Positions 1 through 8,414 are shown, counted from the first letter of the stretch. The stretch: DNA of 64,000 bases from Planosporangium thailandense (GCF_011947195.1 NZ_JAATVY010000015.1:1-64000); one strand, 5' to 3'. Translations and numbers: made by a program. Notes: generated by a model from the sequence alone, not told the origin.

Positions 1-1
1 A

Positions 2-26
2 GCGGCCGGGCGCCACGCCCGGCCGC
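2..26. terminator. GC-rich hairpin, probable terminator of an upstream gene
   Basis: The 10-bp arm GCGGCCGGGC (2-11) is perfectly complementary to 17-26 across a 5-base loop. There is no T-run, which is usual for high-GC actinomycete terminators. It probably ends a gene lying left of the window. Confidence 0.55.
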
Positions 27-110
27 CGACGCGTACGGCCACCGCCGGCGCCGGCACCGGGACCTAAGACCGGGCCGATGCCCGTACGCCAGAGTCAATG
101 AGGAGGCCGC

Positions 111-302
111 GTGGGAGCCGATCCGAAGTGCGTCATCGACCGATCGCGACCGTGCGGAGCGTGTATCGCGCCGAGTCCCCACGAATGCCCATACGCCTAT
201 CTGCTTGACTCCGATGAGATGACCGAAGTCGTGACGGCTGACCGAGCCCGCCACCGCAAGGTTCCAGACGAGCCGACCGCGGCGGATCCCACCAACGGTT
301 AG
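111..302 (+). CDS. Small four-cysteine protein (DUF6767-like)
   Basis: A 63-residue protein read from GTG, with a strong AGGAGG ribosome site 8 bases upstream. Its pattern PKC..I then PCGAC, then a Cys-Pro before a leucine-rich helix (YLLDSDEM) resembles small actinobacterial DUF6767 proteins, judged from memory of the family. The four cysteines could bind a metal or form a redox pair. The function is unknown. It stands alone between a terminator-like hairpin and the PAS/chemotaxis pair. Confidence 0.55.
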   Translation: MGADPKCVIDRSRPCGACIAPSPHECPYAYLLDSDEMTEVVTADRARHRKVPDEPTAADPTNG

Positions 303-424
303 GCATCGGGGGTGGCCGCGCCGACCGGCGGTGACCTGCGCCATCACCGCTCCAAGATCACTCATGTGCCGGGCGGCGCCGCCGATGGCATCGGCGACAG
401 CACAGAATCCGGCGTGGAGGCGGG

Positions 425-970
425 ATGCGACAGGGGTTGATACGGCCGAGCGGCGTGGAGCGGACCTTCGCCGACGACGAAATCATCGTCAGCAAGACGG
501 ACCCTGCCGGGCGGTTGACGTACGTCAACGACGTCTTCACCCGCGTCTCCGCGTACACCGAGGACGAACTGCTCAGCAAGCCGCACAACGTCATCCGCCA
601 TCCCGACATGCCGCGCTGCGTGTTCCACCTGCTGTGGGAGACGATCCGCGGCGGCGACGAACTGTTCGCCTACGTGGTCAACCTCGCCGGCGACGGCGCC
701 CACTACTGGGTCTTCGCCCACATCACGCCGACGTTCTCGGCCAGCGGGCAGATCACCGGCTACCACTCCAACCGGCGGACCGCCGACCGGGCCGCGGTCG
801 CCCGTATCGTGCCTGTCTATCAGCGGCTGCTGGCCGAGGAGCGCCGGCACAGCCGCCCGGCCGACGCCATCGCCGCCTCGGGCGCGCTGCTGGCGGACCT
901 CGTCAGCGCGGAGGCGGGCAGCTACGACGAGTACGTGTGGTCTCTGGAACCGGAGAAGGTGTCCCTGTGA
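425..970 (+). CDS. Aer-like PAS-domain sensor protein
   Basis: This 181-residue soluble protein carries one PAS fold at about residues 20-125. It has the Aer-type sequence [20 protein letters not shown] followed by HPDMP, WETI and a PxFSxxGxITGY strand. In Aer-type proteins this fold binds FAD or another cofactor and senses redox or energy state; the cofactor cannot be read from sequence. A helical tail follows. There is no membrane segment and no output domain. The stop overlaps the GTG start of the chemotaxis transducer gene by 4 bases, so the two are probably co-translated and form a split sensor-transducer. GGAGG lies just before the start. Confidence 0.8.
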   Translation: MRQGLIRPSGVERTFADDEIIVSKTDPAGRLTYVNDVFTRVSAYTEDELLSKPHNVIRHPDMPRCVFHLLWETIRGGDELFAYVVNLAGDGAHYWVFAHITPTFSASGQITGYHSNRRTADRAAVARIVPVYQRLLAEERRHSRPADAIAASGALLADLVSAEAGSYDEYVWSLEPEKVSL

Positions 971-1929
971 AGCTCATGCGCCGAAACGACAGCAGCCACC
1001 CGCGGGGCGGCGAGGGGATGCGCACCGACGAGTTCGGCGAGGCGTTGCGCGCCATCGCCCGCTTCTGTGAGCAGGCGGCAGACGGCGACCTGGAGGTCCG
1101 GTTGCCGCGGCTGCCCGGCGAGGACCACCTGGCCGACGTGGCCGCCGCCCGCCAGGGCCTGAACCGACTGATGGACCTGGTCGACGCGTTCGTCCGGGAG
1201 TCGACCGGATCGCTGGCCGCCGCGAGCGCCGGTAACTACCACCGCCGGTTCCTCCACCGCGGCATGCGTGGGGCGTTCCGGCGGGGCGCCGAGGTCATCG
1301 ACGACGCCCGGCGCGCGATCCGACGGGGCGCGCGGACCCTCGAGGAGGCCAACCAGCGCCGGCTGGGGCTGGCCGACGAGTTCGAGACGGCGGTCATGTC
1401 GACGTCCGAGCACGTGGCGGCCGCATCCACGGAGCTGAGCGCCTCGGCCGCGAGCCTCGCCGAGTCGACCCGCGCCACCGTCGTGGCGGCCGACCGTTCG
1501 GCCGGGGCGATCCGCTCGCTGAGCGAGTCGTCAGTGCAGATCGACGCGGTCGTGCAGCTCATCAACAGCGTGGCGGCCCAGACCCGCCTCCTCGCCCTCA
1601 ACGCCACGATCGAAGCCGCCCGTGCCGGCGAGGCCGGACGCGGATTCGCCATCGTCGCCAACGAGGTCAAACAACTGGCCGACGCCACCGCCCGCGCCAC
1701 CGCGCAGATCAGCGAGCAGGTGGCCGGCATCCGCGACCAGACGAGCGAGGTGGTCACCGCGATCGAGACCGTGACAGCCTCGATGCGCGACGTCGAGAGC
1801 ATGGTCGCCGGCATCAGGGTGGCGGCTGAGGGCCGACCGGAAGCGGGCGGGGCCGACCAGGGACTGTCGCAGATGGCCGAGTCGTTGCAGGCCCGCGCCG
1901 GCCAGTTCCTCACCGAGCTGCGCCGCTAG
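967..1929 (+). CDS. Soluble methyl-accepting chemotaxis-type transducer
   Basis: A 320-residue protein starting at the GTG that overlaps the PAS gene stop. Residues ~20-120 form a HAMP-like helical region. Residues ~130-300 are the coiled-coil MCP signalling domain with the conserved hairpin tip around [20 protein letters not shown] and VANEVKQLA, the part that contacts CheA/CheW in known receptors. No transmembrane helix or periplasmic domain is present, so it is cytoplasmic and probably takes input from the PAS protein encoded just upstream. The MCP domain is shorter than in enteric receptors. No che genes are in the window. A longer in-frame reading begins further left but is antisense-like over the PAS gene and was not used. 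Confidence 0.82.
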   Translation: MKLMRRNDSSHPRGGEGMRTDEFGEALRAIARFCEQAADGDLEVRLPRLPGEDHLADVAAARQGLNRLMDLVDAFVRESTGSLAAASAGNYHRRFLHRGMRGAFRRGAEVIDDARRAIRRGARTLEEANQRRLGLADEFETAVMSTSEHVAAASTELSASAASLAESTRATVVAADRSAGAIRSLSESSVQIDAVVQLINSVAAQTRLLALNATIEAARAGEAGRGFAIVANEVKQLADATARATAQISEQVAGIRDQTSEVVTAIETVTASMRDVESMVAGIRVAAEGRPEAGGADQGLSQMAESLQARAGQFLTELRR

Positions 1930-1999
1930 ACCCCACAGGGCGCCATGGGTGGTCACGGTGGCCGGGGACGGCGCCACGCGGAGGTGTCGCGGGCATCGA

Positions 2000-2968
2000 T
2001 TACGCCCCGGCAATCGAGGAGGTGGACAGTTTCACGGTGAATCCGGCCGGCGTCTGCGCCATCTCGACTCGGTCGCACAGCTGTCGCACCAGCCACAGCC
2101 CGGCTCCGGGACCGAACGGATCGCCGTCCGGGCGGAGGTATCCGGCGAGCGGGTCGTCGAAGCCCTCGCCGGCATCGGTGACAGTGCACACCAGCCGCCC
2201 GGGTGGGGTCCAGAGTCGTAGCCGTACCGGTGGCCTGCCGTGCATGAGGCCGTTGACGGTCACCTCGTGGATCGCGGCCACGACGTCGGCGGCGATCCGC
2301 CGATCCACGCCACGGGCGGCGAGTACGGCCGCCAGCCGCTGACGCAGGGCGTCGACCTCGCGGAGATCGGTGACCGGGGCGAACTCCGTCGGGAGACCGC
2401 TCTGCTCCACCGGATCCGGCCCGGTAGCCGTTGCGCGGCGAAGAAACGCCGCGGGGTCGACGTACCGTTCGTTGGGCGCGCGTCGGCCGGTGGGCGTGAG
2501 CACGAACGGGTGGGCTTCGGTCAGTCTCCCGGTCACCGACGCGGGCACGACCCGGGCGTCGTAGACGCAGGTGGCCGTCACCGGGAACGCGGACAGCAGG
2601 GCGTCGGCGGCCGCCTCGTACCGGCCGCACTCCGCCCAGCCGTCAGGGCCGGTACCGAAGCTCGCCTCGCCCACTATCCGGATCCGCCGGGCGCCGCCGG
2701 CCAGCTGCCGGGTTACCAGCCGGCGCAAGGCCTCGACGGCCGTGGCCGCCCGCGGGTACATGGTCGCGGCCCGGGCGCGGAGGATGCGCGGGGCAGGACT
2801 GACGGCGTCGGCCAGCAGCGCGTTGTACTCATCGCGGCAGGTCAGGATCACCCCATCGCCGCCGGCCAGCCCCGTCCGCACGGCCGGCACGGCCGCGGTG
2901 AGCAGCTCGTCCGGTGAGGCGAAGAACAGCACCTGGTGGACGTAATCGGCCGCGGTCCGCCCGCTCAC
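2000..2968 (-). CDS. MEDS-domain anti-sigma-factor-like histidine kinase
   Basis: A 322-residue protein with two parts. Residues ~10-175 form a MEDS sensor domain (HQVLFFASPDELL, later YEAAADALL and CVYDARVV). Residues ~200-318 form a GHKL ATPase of the RsbW/SpoIIAB type, with an N-box (AIHEVTVNGLMHG), the ATP-lid motif TDAGEGF and the G2 motif GAGLWLVRQLCD. Proteins of this kind bind sigma factors or phosphorylate STAS partners. The start ATG overlaps the stop of the MEDS-STAS gene by 4 bases, which makes an evident two-gene partner-switch operon. No sigma factor gene is adjacent. Confidence 0.82.
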   Translation of the reverse strand: MSGRTAADYVHQVLFFASPDELLTAAVPAVRTGLAGGDGVILTCRDEYNALLADAVSPAPRILRARAATMYPRAATAVEALRRLVTRQLAGGARRIRIVGEASFGTGPDGWAECGRYEAAADALLSAFPVTATCVYDARVVPASVTGRLTEAHPFVLTPTGRRAPNERYVDPAAFLRRATATGPDPVEQSGLPTEFAPVTDLREVDALRQRLAAVLAARGVDRRIAADVVAAIHEVTVNGLMHGRPPVRLRLWTPPGRLVCTVTDAGEGFDDPLAGYLRPDGDPFGPGAGLWLVRQLCDRVEMAQTPAGFTVKLSTSSIAGA

Positions 2969-3831
2969 GGCTCACTCACCCCGGCCAGCTCGATACCGGT
3001 GAACTGGTCGACCCCCAGCAGCCGCAGCGTCCAGGACACCATCCATTGGGGCGACGCCAAGACCACGTGCCCGCCAAGCCGTCGGAAGTCATCGGTGGCG
3101 TACAGCAGTTGCCGGCAGGCCGCCACGTCCATGAACTCCAAGCCGCTGAGGTCCAGCCGCAGCACCCGCTCCCCACCGGTAACCGCGCTGTCGACGGCGG
3201 TGGCGAACACCTCCGCGTTTCGGCGATCGATCTCGCCGCTTACGGTCAAGCCGCGAGGGTCAGCGGCGACGCTGAGGGCAGCGTTGCACAGTCGGTACCG
3301 GTGCACCTCGATCAGCTCACGCAGCATCGTCGGCTCGATCTTCGGATGCGCGTACTGGCACACCGCCGACACCGGACCGGTCCGGCACAGCCGGTCGATC
3401 GTTCGCTCGATGTCCAGGTGAGCAGGCCAGGGCTGGGTACCGAAGGCGGCGGTGGCGTCGGCGGCCAGCCGTACCGACGGGAAACCCTCGGCGAGGGCCT
3501 GCTCGACAACCGCCTCCTGGTCACCCTGCGGGTAGAACCGGTCCGACGGCAGCGCCGCCAACTGGCCGGACGCCACCGCCGCGGCGGCGAGGTCGGCTCC
3601 GTGGCCGTCTACGAGGTCAAGTACCGACCCACCCGCCGGCCGAGGTCCTTCGGCACAAATGACCTTGTCCCCGCGGTCCAGCCCACGCCGGATCCATGCC
3701 GTCAGGCTGGAGAGTCGCTCAGCCTCCGAGCCGTGCAACAGCAACAGATGCCCGTCCCACTCCGGTCCATAGGACTGAAGGCCGTCGTGCCCCACTAATA
3801 GAACGATACCGTGCGTAACGGCCCAGTTCAC
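2965..3831 (-). CDS. MEDS-STAS protein, anti-sigma antagonist-like
   Basis: 288 residues from a GTG that overlaps the stop of the upstream remnant reading frame by 4 bases; the ribosome site is weak, so a start at the GTG at 3792 is possible. Residues ~25-180 are a MEDS sensor domain (HLLLLHGSEAERLSSL; AVCQYAHPKI). Residues ~190-285 are a STAS domain (LRLDLSGLEFMD). In classical antagonists the loop after this strand reads DSSG and its Ser is phosphorylated. Here it reads DVAAC, with no phosphorylatable Ser, so switching may depend on the MEDS ligand instead. The partner kinase gene follows directly with an overlapping start. Confidence 0.78.
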   Translation of the reverse strand: MNWAVTHGIVLLVGHDGLQSYGPEWDGHLLLLHGSEAERLSSLTAWIRRGLDRGDKVICAEGPRPAGGSVLDLVDGHGADLAAAAVASGQLAALPSDRFYPQGDQEAVVEQALAEGFPSVRLAADATAAFGTQPWPAHLDIERTIDRLCRTGPVSAVCQYAHPKIEPTMLRELIEVHRYRLCNAALSVAADPRGLTVSGEIDRRNAEVFATAVDSAVTGGERVLRLDLSGLEFMDVAACRQLLYATDDFRRLGGHVVLASPQWMVSWTLRLLGVDQFTGIELAGVSEP

Positions 3832-4300
3832 GCCATCGGCAGCATCCCGGGACCGAACACCGCGTACGCGATGTTCTCGGCCGGGACGCCGCGGGCGATC
3901 AGTCCGCTGCGTACCGTCGCCATGAACTCCAGCGCCCCGCACAGGTGCACCCGTACGCCGGGAACCAGGGGAATGTGATCGGGGTCGACCAGTCCGGCCT
4001 TGACCTGCGCGCCCGGCAGCCAACAGTCCGAGGAGACCTCCTCGTACCACAGGTTGACCGTGACCCCGGGCAGCTCGTCGATCAGCCGGCCCAGCTCCCC
4101 GCGGAGGGCGTGTGCGGACCGGGTGCGGTCAGCGTGCGCCAGGGTCACCTGCCGCCCCGCGTCGGTGACCGCGAGGTGCGTCAGCGCCGACATCGCCGGG
4201 GTGAGCCCGATCCCGGCGCTGATCAGCAGCAGCGGTCCGTCCCCGGCGGCGGCGATCTCCGGTGTGACGGCGTCGCCGAGCGGCCGGGACGCGTCCGCGG
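3828..4300 (-). pseudogene. Flavohemoglobin C-terminal remnant (NAD-binding half)
   Basis: In this frame about 150 codons match the reductase C-terminus of flavohemoglobin (Hmp, nitric oxide dioxygenase). Visible motifs are GDGPLLLISAGIGLTP, the middle HADRTRSAH and the C-terminal signature VHLCGALEFM plus YAVFGPGMLP. The globin domain and FAD-binding barrel, some 240 residues, are absent. Upstream of about 4300 the same frame becomes low-complexity Arg/Pro-rich sequence antisense to the neighbouring esterase. The gene was therefore cut by a deletion and is unlikely to make an active enzyme. Its own stop at 3828 overlaps the MEDS-STAS start. Confidence 0.72.
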
Positions 4301-5041
4301 CGTGCGCGGTAGGCGACGTACGGGCGCCACAGGTAGGCCAGCGGCGCCGGTCACCAGCGCCACCGCACGGCCGTCGGGACACGCGGCGACGGACGTGGTG
4401 ACCGGGGCGGCAGTGGTTGCCGTGGTCGGACCACAATGATCGACGTCACGCCACATCGCGACGACGTCCGTCACCGCGGGACCGTTGATCCTCGCCGGGC
4501 CGTCGCCCTGACCGCCGGCGTACGGGATGGTGTGGTCGGCCGTGCCGTGGACGTGGATGACCGATGTGGGCGCCGGGGAAGGGCACGAGCCGAGCAGGGT
4601 CGCCGAGTCCGGTCCGATCGCGGCGAACACCGTGGTGTCACAGGCCAGCCGGTACGCCATGAGGCCGCCGTTGGAGATGCCGGTGGCGTAGACCCGGGCC
4701 GCGTCCACCGGTACCTCGCCCGAGACGGTGCGGACCACCTGGGTGAGGAAGGCGACGTCGTTGACGCCGGTACGCCCCGGAGCGCCGCAGCACCCGCCGC
4801 CGACCGCCCAAGCCCGGTCGAGGCCGTCGGGGTAGGCGACCAGAAAGTGTCCGGTGTCGGCCTCGGCGTCCCAGCCGTACGACGACTCGGCCTGCAGGCC
4901 GGTGCCGAAGCCACCGTGCAGCACCACCACCAGTGCGGCCGGGCTCGCCAGAGCGGCCGGCCGGTAGAGGTGGAAGGTCCGCTTGACACCGTCCACTGTG
5001 ATCGTATGGGTCCGGTGCTGCTGGGCGGGCGGCCGTCGCAC
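4223..5041 (-). pseudogene. Truncated polyhydroxybutyrate-depolymerase-like (LpqC-type) esterase
   Basis: The open frame runs 272 codons from GTG 5041 to 4223. Only the first ~234 codons (to about 4339) are esterase: VVVLHGGFGTG, the nucleophile elbow GISNGG, GGCCG and the HVHGTADHTIPY strand. The family continues with a GxGHxWPG segment carrying the catalytic His. Here the frame leaves the family after ALVTGAAG and reads out-of-frame flavohemoglobin DNA as an Arg/Pro-rich tail. The N-terminal secretion signal usual in LpqC-like proteins is also missing. Without the His it is presumably inactive. It forms the other half of a deletion junction with the flavohemoglobin remnant. Confidence 0.72.
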
Positions 5042-5085
5042 TCGCGTGACGTCGGTTGATCATTGCCTCGCTGATCGTTCAGGCG

Positions 5086-5700
5086 TCATTGTCGCGTGCG
5101 ACGGAGCCGCAGGGACTCCGGACCATCGTCCGCCTCAGGGGCGTCGGCGTTTCGGCGGGCGCGGAGCGCGCGGACCCTGCCCCGGCTCGCGCACGCCGGG
5201 GACGGGCACCAGCGGCGGCGCCCGGGCGGGTCGATGAAGACGCCCCGGCAGTCCTCTTCCGGGCAGCGCTTGAGAGCCAGCCGGTCCGCGCCCGTCATCT
5301 GGTCCACGGCCTGGCGGACGATGCGGGCAAGGGCGTGCGCCGTGGTCGCCGGGGGCTCGCGGCGCAGCTGGTCGGCGGCGGTCAGCCGGACCGGATCGGC
5401 GTGCTCGGCCAGGAATGCGGCCACGTCCGCCACAGCGTCCGCGGGCGGTGGCTGCTCGTCGACAGTGGCCAGCGCAAGCGTGCGCAGCGTCTCACGCAGC
5501 GCCCGGACCCGCTGCAGGTCGCCTTGATCGGGTGGCTGAACCGGAGACAGCTCGCAATGTCCCAGCCACTCGGCGAGGCGGGCGGGCGTACCCAGCCGCT
5601 CTATCGGGGCCGCACTGAACGTGCGGCCCTTGGTGGCGAGGAAGTTCAGCCAGACGGCGCCGCAGTCGAAGCGGAAGGCCAGCTTGTCCTCTTCAGGCAT
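5086..5700 (-). CDS. CGNR zinc-finger transcriptional regulator
   Basis: A 204-residue protein of the ABATE/CGNR family. The N-terminal ~130 residues form the stress-induced ligand-like domain (FRFDCGAVWLNFLAT). The C-terminus has a Cys4 finger: CPEEDC, FIDPPGRRRWC, PSPAC, then an Arg-rich helix RVRALRARR for DNA contact. The usual CGNR tetrad is CASR here. It is divergent from the catabolic operon starting at 5795. Two copies of a GTAACG-N7-CGTTAC palindrome lie between them, one 11-29 bases upstream of this start codon, which suggests autoregulation and control of the operon. Confidence 0.82.
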   Translation of the reverse strand: MPEEDKLAFRFDCGAVWLNFLATKGRTFSAAPIERLGTPARLAEWLGHCELSPVQPPDQGDLQRVRALRETLRTLALATVDEQPPPADAVADVAAFLAEHADPVRLTAADQLRREPPATTAHALARIVRQAVDQMTGADRLALKRCPEEDCRGVFIDPPGRRRWCPSPACASRGRVRALRARRNADAPEADDGPESLRLRRTRQ

Positions 5701-5710
5701 GCAGGAAATG

Positions 5711-5729
5711 GTAACGCTTCAGGCGTTAC
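5711..5729. promoter_or_regulatory. Palindromic operator copy 1 (GTAACG-N7-CGTTAC)
   Basis: The 19-mer GTAACGCTTCAGGCGTTAC is a perfect dyad with 7-bp arms. It lies just upstream of the CGNR regulator start and shares its half-sites and 7-base spacing with copy 2, 36 bp away centre to centre. That is what a binding site for a dimeric autoregulator looks like; the CGNR protein is the obvious candidate. Confidence 0.75.
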
Positions 5730-5739
5730 GTCTGCTAGC

Positions 5740-5772
5740 GTGCTTCGTAACGCCTTAACCGTTACGAAGCAC
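5740..5772. promoter_or_regulatory. Palindromic operator copy 2, extended 33-bp dyad
   Basis: The arm GTGCTTCGTAACG (5740-5752) is exactly complementary to 5760-5772 across a 7-base spacer. The core 5747-5765 repeats the GTAACG-N7-CGTTAC motif of copy 1. It ends 22 bases before the first codon of the operon at 5795, a position suited to repression. Confidence 0.78.
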
Positions 5773-5794
5773 GACGAGGAATGAGAGCACGACC

Positions 5795-6223
5795 ATGACG
5801 ACGAGCCGCGAACTGTCGGAGCAGCTGACCCCGGCGAAGCTGGATCGCGACGAGGGATACCGGATGCTGGACCTACTCCAGGACGAGGCCACCCAGCAGG
5901 CGACGCTGCCCGGCCTCGAGCAGGTCGCCCCCGGGTACGCCGACTGGATCATCACAGCCCTGTTCGGCGGCACCTACCTGCGCGACGGGTTGTCGCTACG
6001 CGACCGGCAGCTCATCAACCTGGCCGCCCTCACCGCGGTCGGCGGTGTGGACCCGCAACTGTCCGGCCACGTCAAGACCTCGCTGCGGATCGGGATGACG
6101 CGCCAGGAAGTCATCGAGGTCTTCGTGCACCTGGCGCCCTACATCGGCGTGCCCAAGGCGCTGGCCGGGCTGCGCGTCGCCGCGGCCGCGCTCGCTGACG
6201 CCGACCAGGAAGCCGGACGATGA
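5795..6223 (+). CDS. Carboxymuconolactone decarboxylase family protein
   Basis: A 142-residue protein of the CMD/AhpD-like fold (LRDGLSLRDRQLINLAALTA, GHVKTSLRIGMTRQEVIEVF, HLAPYIGVPKAL). The CxxC pair of AhpD peroxidase relatives is absent, so it is closer to the gamma-carboxymuconolactone decarboxylase side of the family. The real substrate is unknown. It is the first gene of a four-gene operon under the twin palindromes. Its stop overlaps the start of the phosphotriesterase-like gene (ATGA). Confidence 0.85.
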   Translation: MTTSRELSEQLTPAKLDRDEGYRMLDLLQDEATQQATLPGLEQVAPGYADWIITALFGGTYLRDGLSLRDRQLINLAALTAVGGVDPQLSGHVKTSLRIGMTRQEVIEVFVHLAPYIGVPKALAGLRVAAAALADADQEAGR

Positions 6224-7125
6224 GAGCGATGGTCCGCACCGTACTCGGGGACATCCCACCCGAGGAGCTCGGTGTCTGTGACGCCCACGACCATCTGTTC
6301 GTCAGCTCGCCGACGCTGCCGGGCCAGGAGTTGGACGACGCGCGGGCCGCGCTCGCCGAGCTGGACGCCTTCGCCGCGCTCGGCGGCCGCGCCGTGGTGC
6401 AGTGGACGCCATGGGGGTTGAGGCGACGAGTCCACGACCTGCCCGGTCTGTCCCGGCAGTCCGGCGTCCACATCGTCTCCGCCACCGGAATGCACCAGGC
6501 CAAGCACTACGGTCCAGGGGAGCTGGAACGTGTCCATGACGGGCTGGCCGACCTGTTCATCCGTGAGCTGACCAACGCTCCGGTGAAGGCGGGAATGATC
6601 AAAGTCGCCGGCGGCTATCACCGCCTCGACGACCACGCCCGGCACGTCATGGCCGCCGCCGCCGAGGCGCACCACGCCACCGATGCGCCCGTCGGCGTCC
6701 ACCTGGAGGTCGGAACCGCCGCCCTGGACGTGCTCGACCTGCTGTGCGGGACCCACGGCGTCGCCCCGCACCGCGTGATCCTCGGACACGCGCACCGATT
6801 CCCGGATACGAGAACTCACCGGCAGGCCGCCGAGGCCGGCGTGTTCCTGGCGTTCGACGGCCCGTCCCGTACGCACCACGGCACCGACTGGCGCCTGCTC
6901 GACAGTCTCGAGGCCCTCGCCGACAGCGGCTACGCCCACCAGGTCCTGCTCGGCGCCGACACCATCACCCCTACCGCCCGGTCCAGCGCCGAGGGTCCGG
7001 GCATGCCGTTCCTGCTCAGCGGCCTGCGCCCGCGGATCGAGCGGGACCTCGGACCCGAACTCGCCTCGGCGATCCTCCGCGAGAATCCGGCCCGCGCGTT
7101 CGCGGCGCGATGGCGCCAGCCATGA
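6220..7125 (+). CDS. Phosphotriesterase-family metal-dependent hydrolase
   Basis: A 301-residue TIM-barrel hydrolase. The binuclear-metal ligands of the family are visible: HxH in DAHDHLF near residue 18, the carbamylated Lys position in GMIKVAGGY, His in GVHLEVGT, His in LGHAHR and Asp in LLGADT. Family members hydrolyse phosphotriesters, lactones or related esters. With a CMD-like gene and a cupin alongside, lactone hydrolysis is the more likely role, by inference. The ATG overlaps the upstream stop by 4 bases. Confidence 0.85.
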   Translation: MRAMVRTVLGDIPPEELGVCDAHDHLFVSSPTLPGQELDDARAALAELDAFAALGGRAVVQWTPWGLRRRVHDLPGLSRQSGVHIVSATGMHQAKHYGPGELERVHDGLADLFIRELTNAPVKAGMIKVAGGYHRLDDHARHVMAAAAEAHHATDAPVGVHLEVGTAALDVLDLLCGTHGVAPHRVILGHAHRFPDTRTHRQAAEAGVFLAFDGPSRTHHGTDWRLLDSLEALADSGYAHQVLLGADTITPTARSSAEGPGMPFLLSGLRPRIERDLGPELASAILRENPARAFAARWRQP

Positions 7126-7283
7126 CCCGACACCCCTCGCCCGCGAGGACCTGGGCACCGCCCGCGCGCGGTGCCGCGGGGCGGCTGCCGCCACCGGCCC
7201 GTTCGACCGAGCGGTCAACGGCGTGGTGACTCCGCTCGCCTCCCCCAGCACATCTGCAAAGGACGACAAAGAGAGGGGCCAAC

Positions 7284-7694
7284 ATGCGAATATCGCGTAC
7301 GCCGCCATCCACCGCTGTCGCACCTCCGGAGTGGGTCACCGGATCGGCCCGGGTCGGGGAGATCGCCACCCCGGAAAGCCCGTCGCGACTCCGCGTCGAT
7401 ACGGTCCACTTCGCTCCGGGAGCCCGTACCGTTTGGCACCGGCACCCCTTCGGCCAGGTGCTGATCGTCACTGCCGGGACCGGGCTTGTGCAGCGCCGCG
7501 GCGGCTCCGTGGAGGTCATTCGCGTCGGCGACAGCGTGCGCGTCGCCCCGGATGAGTGGCACTGGCACGGCGCCGCGCCCGACACCGCCATGACCCATCT
7601 GGCCATCCAGGAGGTTGCCGAGGACGGCACCGAAGCCGACCGCGGCGCCCTCGTCACCGACACCGAGTACCACACCCGGCCCCTGTCCCGCTGA
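7284..7694 (+). CDS. Cupin-domain protein
   Basis: A 136-residue single-domain cupin. Motif 1 reads WHRHPFGQVLIVTAGTG and motif 2 ends in WHWHGA, keeping the His ligands for a metal. The N-terminus (APPEWVTGSARVGEI) matches small cupins that often accompany carboxymuconolactone-decarboxylase-like genes. GAGAGG lies just before the ATG. It follows the phosphotriesterase-like gene by 158 bases with no hairpin between, so it is probably in the same operon. Confidence 0.85.
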   Translation: MRISRTPPSTAVAPPEWVTGSARVGEIATPESPSRLRVDTVHFAPGARTVWHRHPFGQVLIVTAGTGLVQRRGGSVEVIRVGDSVRVAPDEWHWHGAAPDTAMTHLAIQEVAEDGTEADRGALVTDTEYHTRPLSR

Positions 7695-7722
7695 GCACCG
7701 AACCGGAAAGGAAGCGTCCTTC

Positions 7723-8337
7723 GTGTACGCGAAACAGTACGAAATCACCCTGCCCGCCGACTACGACATGGAGATCATCCGCGAGCGGGTGGCCAAGGGC
7801 GGCCACGTGCTTGACGACCGCGCCGGGCTCGGGCTGAAGGCCTACGTCATCCGTGAACGCGGCATCGACGGTTCGCCGGTCAACCAGTACGCGCCGTTCT
7901 ATCTGTGGAACGACACCGGCGCCATGGCTCACTTCCTGCTCGGGGGCGGCGGATTCCAGAACATCATCCGTGACTTCGGGCGTCCGGTCGTCCACCACTG
8001 GACCGGTGTCGCCTGCCATGCCGGCCCCGACCGGTCGGTGTCCCCCAGGGCGGCCTCGCGCCTGCTCACGTCCATACCTGTCGGGTCCGATCCCGACGCC
8101 ACCGGTTTGGCCCTGACCTCATGGATCGAGCGGGAGACCGAGGCACTTCGTGAGCTGGCCCGCCGCGACGGCGTCCACACCGCCGCGCTGGCTGTCGACC
8201 CCCACCACTGGCAGGCGATGCGGTTCGTCCTGTGGACGAACGCCGTCGCACCGGACACGGCGGCCACCGAACGCTACGAGGTACTCCACGTGTCCGGCCC
8301 CGGCGTGAACGCCCTACCAGAGGGATACACCTGGTAG
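7723..8337 (+). CDS. DUF4865 family protein
   Basis: 204 residues from a GTG preceded by GGAAAGGAAG. The sequence MYAKQYEITLPADYDMEIIR, the central FYLWNDTGAMAHFLLGGGGF and the His-rich RPVVHHWTGVACHAG match the DUF4865 family, as recalled. No enzymatic role is known for the family. It is the last gene of the CMD/phosphotriesterase/cupin operon and ends against a strong terminator, so it probably serves the same pathway. Confidence 0.8.
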   Translation: MYAKQYEITLPADYDMEIIRERVAKGGHVLDDRAGLGLKAYVIRERGIDGSPVNQYAPFYLWNDTGAMAHFLLGGGGFQNIIRDFGRPVVHHWTGVACHAGPDRSVSPRAASRLLTSIPVGSDPDATGLALTSWIERETEALRELARRDGVHTAALAVDPHHWQAMRFVLWTNAVAPDTAATERYEVLHVSGPGVNALPEGYTW

Positions 8338-8342
8338 GGCAC

Positions 8343-8394
8343 GGACGTACGCGGACCTCCCCCTCCCGTGGGAGGGGGAGGTCCGCGTACGTCC
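8343..8394. terminator. Bidirectional terminator, 25-bp perfect arms
   Basis: The arm 8343-8367 is perfectly complementary to 8370-8394 with only GT between. It sits between the convergent DUF4865 gene (ends 8337) and the flavoprotein gene (ends 8415). There is no U-tract. It is symmetric, so it can serve both transcripts. Confidence 0.85.
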
Positions 8395-8414
8395 GGGTCG
8401 CTGACCCGACCGGT

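Noticed and set aside
331-966. Upstream extension of the chemotaxis transducer to 331
   Set aside because: The extension overlaps the PAS gene out of frame and is Arg-rich; the GTG at 967 with a 4-base overlap is the natural start.
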